DNA of 64,000 bases from Sva-07 sp963698565 (GTDB lineage: Bacteria; Actinomycetota; Acidimicrobiia; Acidimicrobiales; Ilumatobacteraceae), in assembly GCA_963698565.1 (NCBI GenBank), contig CAVORH010000020.1, forward strand, positions 1 to 64,000. Direction: 5' to 3'. Under the pieces are notes generated by a model. The model was not told the origin of the DNA and made no database searches. It saw only the letters and a program-made list of their open reading frames with translations. Shown here piece after piece: positions 17,441 through 25,676 of the stretch (position 1 is its first letter; the number at the start of each line of letters is the position of its first letter). The translations under genes and the position numbers were made by a program.

Positions 17441-18987
17441 CGGAGTTCGATCAGCTCGCCGCCGTTGGCGCCGGAGCGGTGGCCGGCCTCGAGCACCGCG
17501 ACCACGTCGCGCGACTGCTCGGGCCGAACGGCGAGCGGCTCACCGAGGAGCAGGTGATCAGCGAGGTTGCGGTGGAAACCCCAACCCGGAGCGGGCGCCG
17601 GGGGCACGGTCGATTCGCGGACACCCATCGTGCCGTCGTAGGTGGCGACGGTGAGGTCGACCGGTGCCTCCGCGTGGTGTGAGACGCGTTCGACGTGCCC
17701 GCGTCCCGGCTCGACCGTGTCGGTCCGCAGCGGGCGGTAGTGCCCCTCGATCGTGCCGCGGGTGCCCTCGATGTGGAACTTCGGCCGGCGGATGGCGCAG
17801 ACGTCGCTCTGGCGGAACGTCGCTTCTCGTCCATCGGGCCACTGCATCCAGAGGCTGAGCTGGTCGGCATTGGTGGTGTCGTGCCACACCCTGGTGTGGG
17901 CACTGCACAGCACCCGGCTCGGCGCCGAACCGTAGAGCTGGATGATCCAGTCGATGTGGTGCGAGCCCCAGTCGTAGATCGCTCCCCCCGAGATCGACTC
18001 CTCGGAGTGCCACGCTCGACAGGGGTGCTCGAATCCGCCGACGAAGGTCTCGATGTTGAACACCTCGCCGATCTCGCCGCGCCCGGTGACGTTGCGCACC
18101 GCGAGCCAGTCGCGGTCCCACCGGCGGCTCTGGTGGACGGTGACCATGCGATCGTGCTCGCGTGCCGTCGCGATGATCGCGTCGGCATCGTCGCGACGAA
18201 GGCACATCGGCTTCTCGATCACGACGTGCTTGCCGGCGCGCAACAGCTCCAGGGCGAGCTCGGCGTGGAAGACCGGTGGAGTGGCGATGATGGCGATGTC
18301 GACCGCGGGGTCGGCCGCGAGCGATGCGGCGGACGCATGGCCGGCGAGTTCGGGGAAGTCGGCGCGGGCGGCGACGAGGCGCTCCGGCGCGGAATCGGCG
18401 GCCGCCACCAACGCGAGCCCATCGGTCTCCGTCGCTGCGAGCCCGTGGAGGTAGCCCATCCCCCCGAACGGTCCGTAGCCGACGACGCCGACGCCCAGGT
18501 CAGCGGTGCGGGCAGGAGCGACGGGATGCAGCAGGCGGTTCACGAACGGACCGAGGGTCGGGTGAGCGGCCAGGGCCCGGAGGTCGGCGATCCCGGTGAC
18601 GACGACCCGTCCCGCACCGAGCCGTCGGACGGCGATCGTCGGCTGGTGCTCGAATCGGACACTGGTGGTCGCAGCGATCATGATCTCGGTCTCGTTCGCC
18701 CCCGAGGCGCGCAGTGTGCGCAGCGGCGACGTCACGGCGGTCTCGCCGTCGAGCCGGGCAGCCGCGGGAGAGTCGGCCAGGGTGACGAACCATTCCGTGC
18801 GCGGCAGGTCGGCGACGACGCCGACGCCCGTGAACGCCTCACCGCACCGGTCGTCGGGCTCCGCCGCCACGAGGACGGCGCCGCCCGCCCGTACGAACCG
18901 CTCGAGCTCGGCGACCCGATCCGGATCGAGCGACCCCGTGACCAATCGCGCGTCGTTCCAGCAGTCCGATGACATCCGTGGGACCAT
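17437..18987 (-). CDS. Gfo/Idh/MocA oxidoreductase with N-terminal ThuA/GATase-like domain
   Basis: About 516 aa. Residues 1-155 resemble the C-terminal half of a ThuA-type glutamine-amidotransferase-like domain (LERFVRAGGAVLVAAEP, then VRRLGAGRVVVTGIADLRAL); its expected front half is missing. From about residue 160 a normal Gfo/Idh module follows: GVGVVGYGPFGGMGYLHGL, HVVIEKPMCL (EKP lysine) and GGAIYDWGSHHIDW. It is the first gene of the eight-gene reverse-strand chain. ATG 18987 is used; ATG 18975 (MSSDCW) is an alternative. The partial front domain may be a true fusion or point to an upstream start I cannot see. Confidence 0.8.
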   Translation of the reverse strand: MVPRMSSDCWNDARLVTGSLDPDRVAELERFVRAGGAVLVAAEPDDRCGEAFTGVGVVADLPRTEWFVTLADSPAAARLDGETAVTSPLRTLRASGANETEIMIAATTSVRFEHQPTIAVRRLGAGRVVVTGIADLRALAAHPTLGPFVNRLLHPVAPARTADLGVGVVGYGPFGGMGYLHGLAATETDGLALVAAADSAPERLVAARADFPELAGHASAASLAADPAVDIAIIATPPVFHAELALELLRAGKHVVIEKPMCLRRDDADAIIATAREHDRMVTVHQSRRWDRDWLAVRNVTGRGEIGEVFNIETFVGGFEHPCRAWHSEESISGGAIYDWGSHHIDWIIQLYGSAPSRVLCSAHTRVWHDTTNADQLSLWMQWPDGREATFRQSDVCAIRRPKFHIEGTRGTIEGHYRPLRTDTVEPGRGHVERVSHHAEAPVDLTVATYDGTMGVRESTVPPAPAPGWGFHRNLADHLLLGEPLAVRPEQSRDVVAVLEAGHRSGANGGELIELR

Positions 18988-19082
18988 AGCGAAGGCGCTG
19001 TGTCGATGCTCGCCGTGCTCGGCTCGCGTCGAGCAGCGGTCGGGTGGACGGGTTTGGTGGACAATTCCGGGCACGACGTCGT

Positions 19083-19101
19083 GTTGCGACCTGATCGCAA
19101 C
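19083..19101 (+). promoter_or_regulatory. Perfect 7-5-7 palindrome before the metal importer
   Basis: GTTGCGA-N5-TCGCAAC is an exact inverted repeat ending 14 bases before GTG 19116. Its size (19 bp) and place fit an operator for a Fur/Zur- or DtxR/MntR-family repressor of metal uptake; which one cannot be told. No such regulator gene is in the window. Confidence 0.6.
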
Positions 19102-19115
19102 TAACGTCGTCGTTC

Positions 19116-20171
19116 GTGACTCCGCGTTTCTCATCCCCACGTACCGTCCGCCGCCTCTCAGCCGCCTGCGCCGCCGCCGCACTGGTGACCGTGCTCGCCG
19201 CCTGCGGCAGCGATGATTCCACCGATGGAGCGGCCACCGACGGCAGCGTCTCAGGCGCCGACGATCAGCTCCAGGTGGTCACGACCGTCGCTCCGATCAC
19301 CTCGATCGCCGCCAACATCATCGGCGATCGTGCCGAGGTCGTGGGCATCGTTCCCGAGGGCACCAACTCCCACACCTTCGAGCCGCCCCCGTCGGCCGCC
19401 GAAGTGATGACCACCGCCGACGTCGTGTTCATCAACGGTCTCCAGCTCGAGGAGCCGACCAAGGAACTCGCCGAAGCCAACGTGTCCGACGGCGTGCGGA
19501 TCGTGCAGCTCGGTGACGAGACGATCTCCCCCGAGCAGTACAAGTTCGACTTCTCGTTCCCGGAGGACGGTGGCAAGCCCAACCCCCACCTGTGGACCGA
19601 TCCGACGCTCGTCAAGGCCTACGCCGAGATCATTCGCGACAACATGGTTGCGCTCGATCCCGAGGGCACCGACTACTACAACGCGAACTTCGACGAGTTC
19701 GTCCTGCTGGTCGACGACTTCGACGCAGCGATCCGGGACTCGTTCGACACGATCCCCGAAGACCAGCGCAAGCTGGTGACCTACCATGATGCGTACGCCT
19801 ACTTCGCCGACACCTACGGCTGGAACGTGATCGGTGCGGTCCAGCCCGCCGACTTCGGAGACCCCACACCGGCCGACGTCGTGAACCTGATCGACCAGAT
19901 CGAGGCCGAGCGAGTCCCAGCGATCTTCGGTTCGGAGGTGTTCCCATCGCCGATTCTCGAACAGATCGCCCAGGAGACCGGCGCGACCTACGTCGACGAC
20001 CTCCGCGACGACGACCTGCCGGGAGCGCCGGGCGAAGAGGACCACTCGTGGCTCGGACTGATGAAGTTCAACTTCGTCACGATGACCGAGGCGCTCGGCG
20101 GTGACGCCAGTTCGCTCCGGGACTTCGTGGTACGCAACGTGACCGTCGACAACGCCGAGTACCCCCAATGA
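19116..20171 (+). CDS. Metal ABC transporter substrate-binding lipoprotein (Zn/Mn class)
   Basis: 351 aa cluster A-I metal-binding lipoprotein. The lipobox is LAAC with Cys30. Ligand candidates are His in GTNSHTFEPPPS, His in KPNPHLWTDP, Glu in FGSEVFPSP and an Asp in the DDLRDDDLPG stretch near the C-terminus: the His-His-Glu-Asp set typical of Mn/Zn binders. There is no long His-rich loop, which argues mildly for Mn or Fe over ZnuA-type Zn uptake. GTG 19116 follows a palindromic operator. Fourteen bases separate it from the ATPase gene. Confidence 0.88.
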   Translation: MTPRFSSPRTVRRLSAACAAAALVTVLAACGSDDSTDGAATDGSVSGADDQLQVVTTVAPITSIAANIIGDRAEVVGIVPEGTNSHTFEPPPSAAEVMTTADVVFINGLQLEEPTKELAEANVSDGVRIVQLGDETISPEQYKFDFSFPEDGGKPNPHLWTDPTLVKAYAEIIRDNMVALDPEGTDYYNANFDEFVLLVDDFDAAIRDSFDTIPEDQRKLVTYHDAYAYFADTYGWNVIGAVQPADFGDPTPADVVNLIDQIEAERVPAIFGSEVFPSPILEQIAQETGATYVDDLRDDDLPGAPGEEDHSWLGLMKFNFVTMTEALGGDASSLRDFVVRNVTVDNAEYPQ

Positions 20172-20184
20172 TCGGTTCGATCGC

Positions 20185-21000
20185 TTGACCTCCTCGGTGC
20201 GCGACACCGCGGGTGGGTTGATCGTCGTCGACCGGCTGACGGTCAACTACGACGGTGGCGCCCCGGTCCTGATCGACGTCGATCTGACGATCGAATCGGG
20301 CGACCTCGTCGGCATCGTCGGGCCGTCGGGATCAGGGAAGTCCACCCTGCTCAAGGCGATGCTGGGCACGGTGCATCCGGTGTCGGGCAGCGTGCGCCGG
20401 GCGCCGGGACTCGACGTCGGGCTCGTGCCCCAGGTCGAGACGATCGACTGGAACTTCCCGGTCACGGTTGCCGAGTGCGTTGGCATGGCGCGTGCGCGAG
20501 GGCTCCGGACGCCCTGGATCACCAAGCGTGAGCGCAACGAGATCGCCTCCGTGCTCGAACGCCTCGGAATGGCAGGCCTCGGCGGTCGCCACATCCGCGA
20601 GCTCTCCGGCGGTCAGCAGCAGCGCGTGTTCCTCGCTCGGGCATTGTTCACGAACGCTCAGGTGATCTTCCTCGACGAGCCCACATCGGGGCTCGACGTC
20701 CGGACCCGCCACGACGTGCTCCACCTGCTCGACGAACTCAATGCCGACGGGCTCACGATCGTCCTGACGACGCACGACCTGAACGGCATCGCCGCCCACC
20801 TGCCCACCGTGGTGTGCCTGAACCGTTCCGTCATCGGAGCCGGGAGTCCCGAGGAGGTGCTGGTGCCCGACGTGCTGGAGCGCACCTACGGCTCGCCGAT
20901 GGAGGTGCTCGAGCACGGCGGCATGCGTGTGGTGGTCGATTCGCCGATCGCCGCCAACGTGACGCCCTTGCGCCGGCGTTCGGCGGGGGAGACGGCATGA
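20185..21000 (+). CDS. Metal ABC transporter ATPase
   Basis: About 271 aa cytoplasmic ATPase of the Zn/Mn importer. Motifs: GPSGSGKST (Walker A), GLVPQVETIDWNFPVTV (Q-loop with the DWNFP signature of the metal-uptake subfamily), LSGGQQQRVFLARAL (signature), FLDEPTSGLD (Walker B) and LTTHDLNG (H-loop). TTG 20185 is used; GTG 20197 is an equally possible start. The stop overlaps the permease as ATGA. Confidence 0.89.
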   Translation: MTSSVRDTAGGLIVVDRLTVNYDGGAPVLIDVDLTIESGDLVGIVGPSGSGKSTLLKAMLGTVHPVSGSVRRAPGLDVGLVPQVETIDWNFPVTVAECVGMARARGLRTPWITKRERNEIASVLERLGMAGLGGRHIRELSGGQQQRVFLARALFTNAQVIFLDEPTSGLDVRTRHDVLHLLDELNADGLTIVLTTHDLNGIAAHLPTVVCLNRSVIGAGSPEEVLVPDVLERTYGSPMEVLEHGGMRVVVDSPIAANVTPLRRRSAGETA

Positions 21001-21845
21001 GCTGGGCGGAACTGATCCGGCCGTACGAGTTCGAGTTCTTCCGCAACGGGCTCTACGTCGCCACGATCGCCGGTGCGCTGTGTGGCGTCGTGGGGTGCTA
21101 CGTGGTGCTGAGAAACATGAGCTACATCGGCCACGGCCTGTCGCACTCGATCTTCGGCGGCTACGCGGTCGCCGGGCTCGCGGGCGTGAACCTCTTCCTC
21201 GGCGCCGGAATCTGGGGCGTGATCACGGCGCTCGCCGTCGGTGGCATCGTGCGACGCCGACCGATCGGCTCCGACGCGGCGATCGGTGTGGTCACCACCG
21301 CCTCGTTCGCGCTCGGGCTCGCGCTGGTACAGATCTACGGTTCGCCGGGGCGGAACGCCGACGCCCTCCTGTTCGGCAACGTCCTGGGCGTGACGAACTC
21401 TGATGTGCTCGTGATCGTCGGCGTCGCGCTCGCCACCGCAGCGATCGTGTTCTTCTTCTACCGACCGTTGCTGTTCACGACGTTCGACTCCCAGGTGGCA
21501 GCAGCCACCGGCGTACGTACCGCGTGGGTCGACGCGCTGCTGATGATCGTGCTGTCGGCGACGGTGTTGGCCACGATGAACGTGATGGGTGTGACGCTGA
21601 TCGCAGCCACACTCGTGGTGCCCGCCGTGGTCGCTCGGATGTTGACCGACAGTTTCGGCAAGATGCTCGCGCTGTCGGCCGTGATCGGCGCAGTCAGCGG
21701 CTTCATCGGGATGAATGCCAGCTATCACCTCGACGTCGCCTCGGGCCCGACGATCGTGCTGACGTCGGCGTGCTTCTTCATCGTCGCCTACGTGTTCGGC
21801 GGCCGCTTCCGTCGCCGCGCGGCGTCAGTCGCCCACGCCCACTGA
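20997..21845 (+). CDS. Metal ABC transporter permease
   Basis: ABC-3 family membrane subunit of the Zn/Mn importer, about 282 aa with roughly eight hydrophobic helices. Recognisable parts are VVGCYVVLRNMSYIGHGLSHS, GVVTTASFALGLAL and the GVTLIAATLVVPAVVARML region near the end. The last residues are basic then His-containing (HAH). ATG 20997 overlaps the ATPase stop. The operon ends in a hairpin formed by both convergent stop codons. Confidence 0.89.
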   Translation: MSWAELIRPYEFEFFRNGLYVATIAGALCGVVGCYVVLRNMSYIGHGLSHSIFGGYAVAGLAGVNLFLGAGIWGVITALAVGGIVRRRPIGSDAAIGVVTTASFALGLALVQIYGSPGRNADALLFGNVLGVTNSDVLVIVGVALATAAIVFFFYRPLLFTTFDSQVAAATGVRTAWVDALLMIVLSATVLATMNVMGVTLIAATLVVPAVVARMLTDSFGKMLALSAVIGAVSGFIGMNASYHLDVASGPTIVLTSACFFIVAYVFGGRFRRRAASVAHAH

Positions 21846-21876
21846 CGCACGATGTGTCGGGCGATCGTGTACGTCA
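21843..21876. terminator. Bidirectional hairpin between convergent stops
   Basis: TGACG-CACGAT pairs with ATCGTG-(TA bulge)-CGTCA around a 10-base loop. The TGA of the metal permease is at the left foot and the stop of the reverse-strand LLM gene at the right foot, so both stops lie in one stem. No T-run. Confidence 0.55.
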
Positions 21877-22893
21877 GGCTGCTCGGAGGGCGGCCATCAC
21901 CGCCGACCAGCGGTCGGGGTCGCTGGCGTAGGGCGCATAGAAGCTGAGGCGCTGGATCACGTCGCCGTACCGCTTCGACAGCTCGGGCGCGATCGATTCG
22001 GGTTCACCCACGACTGCGAAGGTGTTGAGGATCTCGTCGTCGATCAGCGTGCCCATCTTCGCCCACTCGCCCTGCTTCGACAGCGTGTTCAGCTCGTCCT
22101 GCAGGCCACCCCACCCATGGATCTCGAGCACGTTGCGGTAGGCCGGTGTCGAGCCGTAGAACGCGATCTGCTGACGGGTGGCAGTGGCGGCAGCCTCGAG
22201 TTCGGCGTCGTCGTTGCCGGTGACGACGAACGACGGGCCGACGATCTCGAAACCCTCCATGGTCTTGCCCGCCTTCGCTCGGCCGCGCTCGAGCGCCGGG
22301 ATCGTGACCTCGCGCAGGTACTTCTCGGTGGTGAAGCCGTGGCAGAGGAAGCCGTCGCAGACTTCGCCGGCGACCTCGGTCATCAGCTCGCCGACACCGG
22401 CGAGGAACACCTTCGGCGGCCCGAACCCGTCGAGTTCCTTCGCGTCCGGCGTGAAGAACGGGGTCATCAGCGTGTGCGTGTAGAACTCGCCGCGGAAGTC
22501 GAGCTTCTCGCCGGTCAGCCACGTGTTCCAGATCGCCCGCATCGCGAGCACCATCTCGCGCATGCGAGCGGCGGGGTGGCTCCACTCCATCGAGAACCGC
22601 TTGGTGATGTGCGGCTTGATCTGGCTGCCGAGCCCGAGGATGAAGCGCCCCTGCGAGTAGGCCTGGAGGTCCCACGCCGTGTTGGCGAGCGTCATCGGGT
22701 TGCGGGCGAACGCCACCGCGATCGACGTGCCGAGCTCCAGCTTCTCGGTGTGTTCGGCAGCAAGGAGCAGGGGCAGGAAGGGATCATGCGACGTCTCGGC
22801 CGTCCATGCCCCCGAATACCCCGCCGCTTCGACCTCCCGTGCCTGCTGGGGCACGTTGCGCAGGTCGGTTCCGATGCCCCCGTCGATCTTCAT
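21874..22893 (-). CDS. LLM-class F420-dependent oxidoreductase
   Basis: 339 aa luciferase-like barrel protein starting MKIDGGIGTDLRNVPQQARE. Motifs GAWTAETSHDPFLPLLLAAEHT and FILGLGSQIKPHITKRF match the actinobacterial subfamily often annotated as TIGR03617-type F420-dependent enzymes. Function in that group is unknown; it is not close to the other LLM gene in this window. It stands alone between convergent and same-strand neighbours. Confidence 0.87.
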   Translation of the reverse strand: MKIDGGIGTDLRNVPQQAREVEAAGYSGAWTAETSHDPFLPLLLAAEHTEKLELGTSIAVAFARNPMTLANTAWDLQAYSQGRFILGLGSQIKPHITKRFSMEWSHPAARMREMVLAMRAIWNTWLTGEKLDFRGEFYTHTLMTPFFTPDAKELDGFGPPKVFLAGVGELMTEVAGEVCDGFLCHGFTTEKYLREVTIPALERGRAKAGKTMEGFEIVGPSFVVTGNDDAELEAAATATRQQIAFYGSTPAYRNVLEIHGWGGLQDELNTLSKQGEWAKMGTLIDDEILNTFAVVGEPESIAPELSKRYGDVIQRLSFYAPYASDPDRWSAVMAALRAA

Positions 22894-22946
22894 GCCCCGA
22901 CCCTAAACGCCGGGCGCGTCGTCGCCCGATCCCGACGCCCGGTCGG

Positions 22947-23837
22947 TCAGTCCTGGTCGCGGAGGAACTGCTGGATCTCGTCGGCGAGTTCGTCGCCGGA
23001 GCGCATCTCGAACGCCGGGCCCGGCGTCACCTCTCCATCGGTCGAGGCGTCGTACATCTCCTCGAGCTGGCGGAGCATCGTGACGTGCTCGGAGTTGTCG
23101 GCGATCGATGCGTCGATGCGCTGGCGTTGCGGGACGACGGCCGAGCGGAGGTCGGCGGCCGCGACCTCGATGCCGGTCACCTCGGTCAGCCCGTCGAGCA
23201 GGGCGACCGACGCCGCCGGGTACGGCAGCGCACTGACGTAGTGCGGCACCTGCACCCAGATGCCGAGCGCAGGGATCTTGCGGGCATGCAGCGCATGCTC
23301 GAGTACCGCGGCCATCCCGGCGGGCACGTCGACCGAACTGCGGGCGAACGTCACGTTGGCGAGCACTTCGGTCGAGGGCGACGAACACGACAGTCGTGGC
23401 GTGCGGGTGTGTGGCGCCGCGAAGGGGTAGGCGCCGAAGGCGATCATCTTCGTCACGCCGAGTTCCACGCAGATCTCGGCGACCGCGGCGGCGAAGCGAT
23501 GCCAGGCCATGTCCGGCTCCGGGCCGGTGAGGACGAGCACGTCGCGCCCCGAGGTCGATCGGCCCGAGCGCAGCTCGATCGTCGACCACACGAGGTCGGT
23601 GTTGATCCCGTCTCGCAGTTCCATGATCGGGCGCCGGGCGCGGTAGTCGATGAACGTGTCGTCGTCGAACCGCACGAGGGGGCTCGTCTCGCACTCGCGT
23701 GAGAACGCGTCAGCGGCAGCGGCCGCGGCACCGGCGGCGTCGATCCATCCCGTCAGCATCACGACGAGGACCGGTTCGTGCAGGATCGGCTCGTCGACCA
23801 ACCACTCGTAGGCGTCGTCGACGCTGCGCTCGTTCAC
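22947..23837 (-). CDS. PAC2-family protein
   Basis: 296 aa, proteasome-assembly-chaperone-2 fold. Visible family marks are VVMLTGWIDAAGAAAAAADAF near the N-terminus, VLVLTGPEPDMAWHRFA, and PALGIWVQVPHYVSALPYPAAS in the second half. Many actinobacteria carry such proteins; their role is not established, though the family is named for 20S proteasome assembly in eukaryotes. The C-terminal 60 residues look like a helical, acidic tail. Its start overlaps the stop of the kinase-like gene by four bases, so the two are coupled. Confidence 0.86.
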   Translation of the reverse strand: MNERSVDDAYEWLVDEPILHEPVLVVMLTGWIDAAGAAAAAADAFSRECETSPLVRFDDDTFIDYRARRPIMELRDGINTDLVWSTIELRSGRSTSGRDVLVLTGPEPDMAWHRFAAAVAEICVELGVTKMIAFGAYPFAAPHTRTPRLSCSSPSTEVLANVTFARSSVDVPAGMAAVLEHALHARKIPALGIWVQVPHYVSALPYPAASVALLDGLTEVTGIEVAAADLRSAVVPQRQRIDASIADNSEHVTMLRQLEEMYDASTDGEVTPGPAFEMRSGDELADEIQQFLRDQD

Positions 23838-24871
23838 GGCAGTGCCCCCAGATACCGCTCCGCGCTCGCGGCGGCCTGCTCGACCTGGAGCTTGAACGGT
23901 GCGAGTTCGTCGGGCGGCCGATCACCGAGTGCGCCGCCGAGGTACCGGGAGTACACGCCTTCGATGATGCAGGCGAGCTTCCAGAAGGCGAAGGCGACGT
24001 AGAAGTCGAGCTGTGAGAGGTCGCGCCCGGACACCTCGGCGTATCGGGTGGCCAGGTCGGTACGGTCCCAGAAGCCCGGTGCGGTCGTGGCGGTACCGCT
24101 CCACGCTCCGTCTGCATCGTTCGGGCCGTTCCAGTACACCTGCAGCAGGCCGACGTCGGCGAGCGGATCGCCGAGCGTGCAGATCTCCCAGTCGAGCACC
24201 GCCACGACCTCGCCGTCGTCGCCGACCATGCAGTTGTCGAGCCGGTAGTCGCCATGGACGATCGTTGCGGGACCCTGCTCGGGGATCCGAGCGAGCAGGC
24301 CCTCGTACACGCGGTCGACCGCAGCGAGTTCACGGGTCTTGCCCTGGTTCCACTGGCCGTACCAGCGCTTCAGCTGGCGTTCGATGTACCCCTCGTGGCG
24401 GCCGAGGTCGGCCAGGCCTGCGGCGTCGAGATCGACGGCGTGGATCGCCGCCATCGTGTCGACGAGCGAGCGGCTGGCATTGCTGCGCGCTACCTCGTCG
24501 GCGAGCGCACGCTCGGCACTGTCGCGATCGCGCAGCACGTGGCCGTCGACGAAGCCCATCACGTAGAAGGGTGCGCCGTTGACGTCGAGGTCGTCGCAGA
24601 ATCCCTTGACGGGTGGCACCGGGACCGCGGAGGTCTGCAGGCCCGACAGGATGCGGTGCTCGCGGCCCATGTCGTGGGCGCTGGCGAGGACGTGGCCGAG
24701 CGGCGGGCGACGGAGCACGAACCGGGCGCCGTCGCTGCCCGTGACACGGAACGTCAGATTCGAGTGCCCGCCGGCGATCACTTCGAAGCTGAATGGGCCG
24801 ATGGCTCCGTCGACATGGTCCTGGAGCCACGCGGTGACCGCTTCGACATCGATTCCCGGCACGTCGTTCAT
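23834..24871 (-). CDS. Aminoglycoside-phosphotransferase-family kinase-like protein
   Basis: 345 aa APH/ACAD10-like phosphotransferase. N-lobe: HSNLTFRVTGSDGARFVLRR, with the ATP lysine replaced by the family's usual Arg-rich strand. Catalytic loop is IVHGDYRLDNCMV (HGD, with Asn) and the metal motif is VLDWEICTLGDP. Relatives fused to acyl-CoA dehydrogenases phosphorylate 4-hydroxy acids or acyl-CoAs; stand-alone forms like this are thought to act on lipid or small-molecule hydroxyls, not antibiotics. Substrate is unproven. Confidence 0.85.
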   Translation of the reverse strand: MNDVPGIDVEAVTAWLQDHVDGAIGPFSFEVIAGGHSNLTFRVTGSDGARFVLRRPPLGHVLASAHDMGREHRILSGLQTSAVPVPPVKGFCDDLDVNGAPFYVMGFVDGHVLRDRDSAERALADEVARSNASRSLVDTMAAIHAVDLDAAGLADLGRHEGYIERQLKRWYGQWNQGKTRELAAVDRVYEGLLARIPEQGPATIVHGDYRLDNCMVGDDGEVVAVLDWEICTLGDPLADVGLLQVYWNGPNDADGAWSGTATTAPGFWDRTDLATRYAEVSGRDLSQLDFYVAFAFWKLACIIEGVYSRYLGGALGDRPPDELAPFKLQVEQAAASAERYLGALP

Positions 24872-24955
24872 GTCATCCCGCTTCGTCTCGTCTCCACATC
24901 GATCGTCGCTCGAACGTCACCGAGCGTGTGTCCGAGGGTAGCGATCGCTCACCGA

Positions 24956-24961
24956 TAGCGT
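24956..24961 (+). promoter_or_regulatory. -10 hexamer TAGCGT
   Basis: TAGCGT ends seven bases before ATG 24969, identical in sequence and spacing to the one before 6193. Confidence 0.5.
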
Positions 24962-24968
24962 TGAGTCC

Positions 24969-25676
24969 ATGGCAGCCATCGACGTCACCGACGCCAACTT
25001 CCAGACCGAAGTCATCGACAAGTCGAAGGAGGTGCCGGTGGTCGTCGACCTCTGGGCGCCCTGGTGCGGCCCGTGCAAGACACTCGGCCCGATCATCGAG
25101 AAGGTGATCGACGACACCGGCGGCAAGGTGGTGCTCGCCAAGGTCAACGTCGACGAGAACCCGGGGCTGAGCCAGGCGTTCAAGGTGCAGTCGATCCCGG
25201 CGGTCTACGCCCTCAAGGACGGTGCCGTCGTCGACGGGTTCATGGGGTCGTACCCGGAGCATGCCGTCAAGGAGTTCGTCGACGCGCTGCTGCCGAGCGA
25301 CGAGCAGCTCGCCGTCGCCGAGTTGGTCGCAGCCGGCGACGAAGGGAGCCTTCGGATCGCGCTGTCGATGGAGCCCGCGAACGAGGACGTCATCGTGGCG
25401 CTCGCCGAGTTGCTGATCGCCGACGGCAACAACGACGAGGCCCTCACACTGCTGGCCCGCATCCCCGAGTCCGATCGCACTCGGCACGTGGCGGCGCTCG
25501 CTCGCGTCGGCGAGCCGGCCGACGACGACTACGACGAGCAGCTCTCGGCGTTGCTCGACACCGTGAAGACCGACGACGAGGCCCGCCAGAAGTTCATCGA
25601 CCTCCTCGAGCTGATGGGTCCGCACGATCCTCGCACGGCGGAGTACCGCCGCCAGCTCACCTCACGGCTGTACTGA
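24969..25676 (+). CDS. Thioredoxin-TPR protein (CnoX/YbbN-like)
   Basis: 235 aa. Residues 1-110 form a thioredoxin domain with the active site WCGPC (Cys33, Cys36), so unlike E. coli CnoX, which lacks the second Cys, it keeps a redox pair. Residues 115-235 are helical and TPR-like (LVAAGDEGSLRIAL, LAELLIADGNNDEALTLLA, KFIDLLELMGP). Such proteins act as redox-linked holdases handing clients to chaperones. Its last 20 bases overlap the convergent PaaX-like gene. Confidence 0.88.
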   Translation: MAAIDVTDANFQTEVIDKSKEVPVVVDLWAPWCGPCKTLGPIIEKVIDDTGGKVVLAKVNVDENPGLSQAFKVQSIPAVYALKDGAVVDGFMGSYPEHAVKEFVDALLPSDEQLAVAELVAAGDEGSLRIALSMEPANEDVIVALAELLIADGNNDEALTLLARIPESDRTRHVAALARVGEPADDDYDEQLSALLDTVKTDDEARQKFIDLLELMGPHDPRTAEYRRQLTSRLY

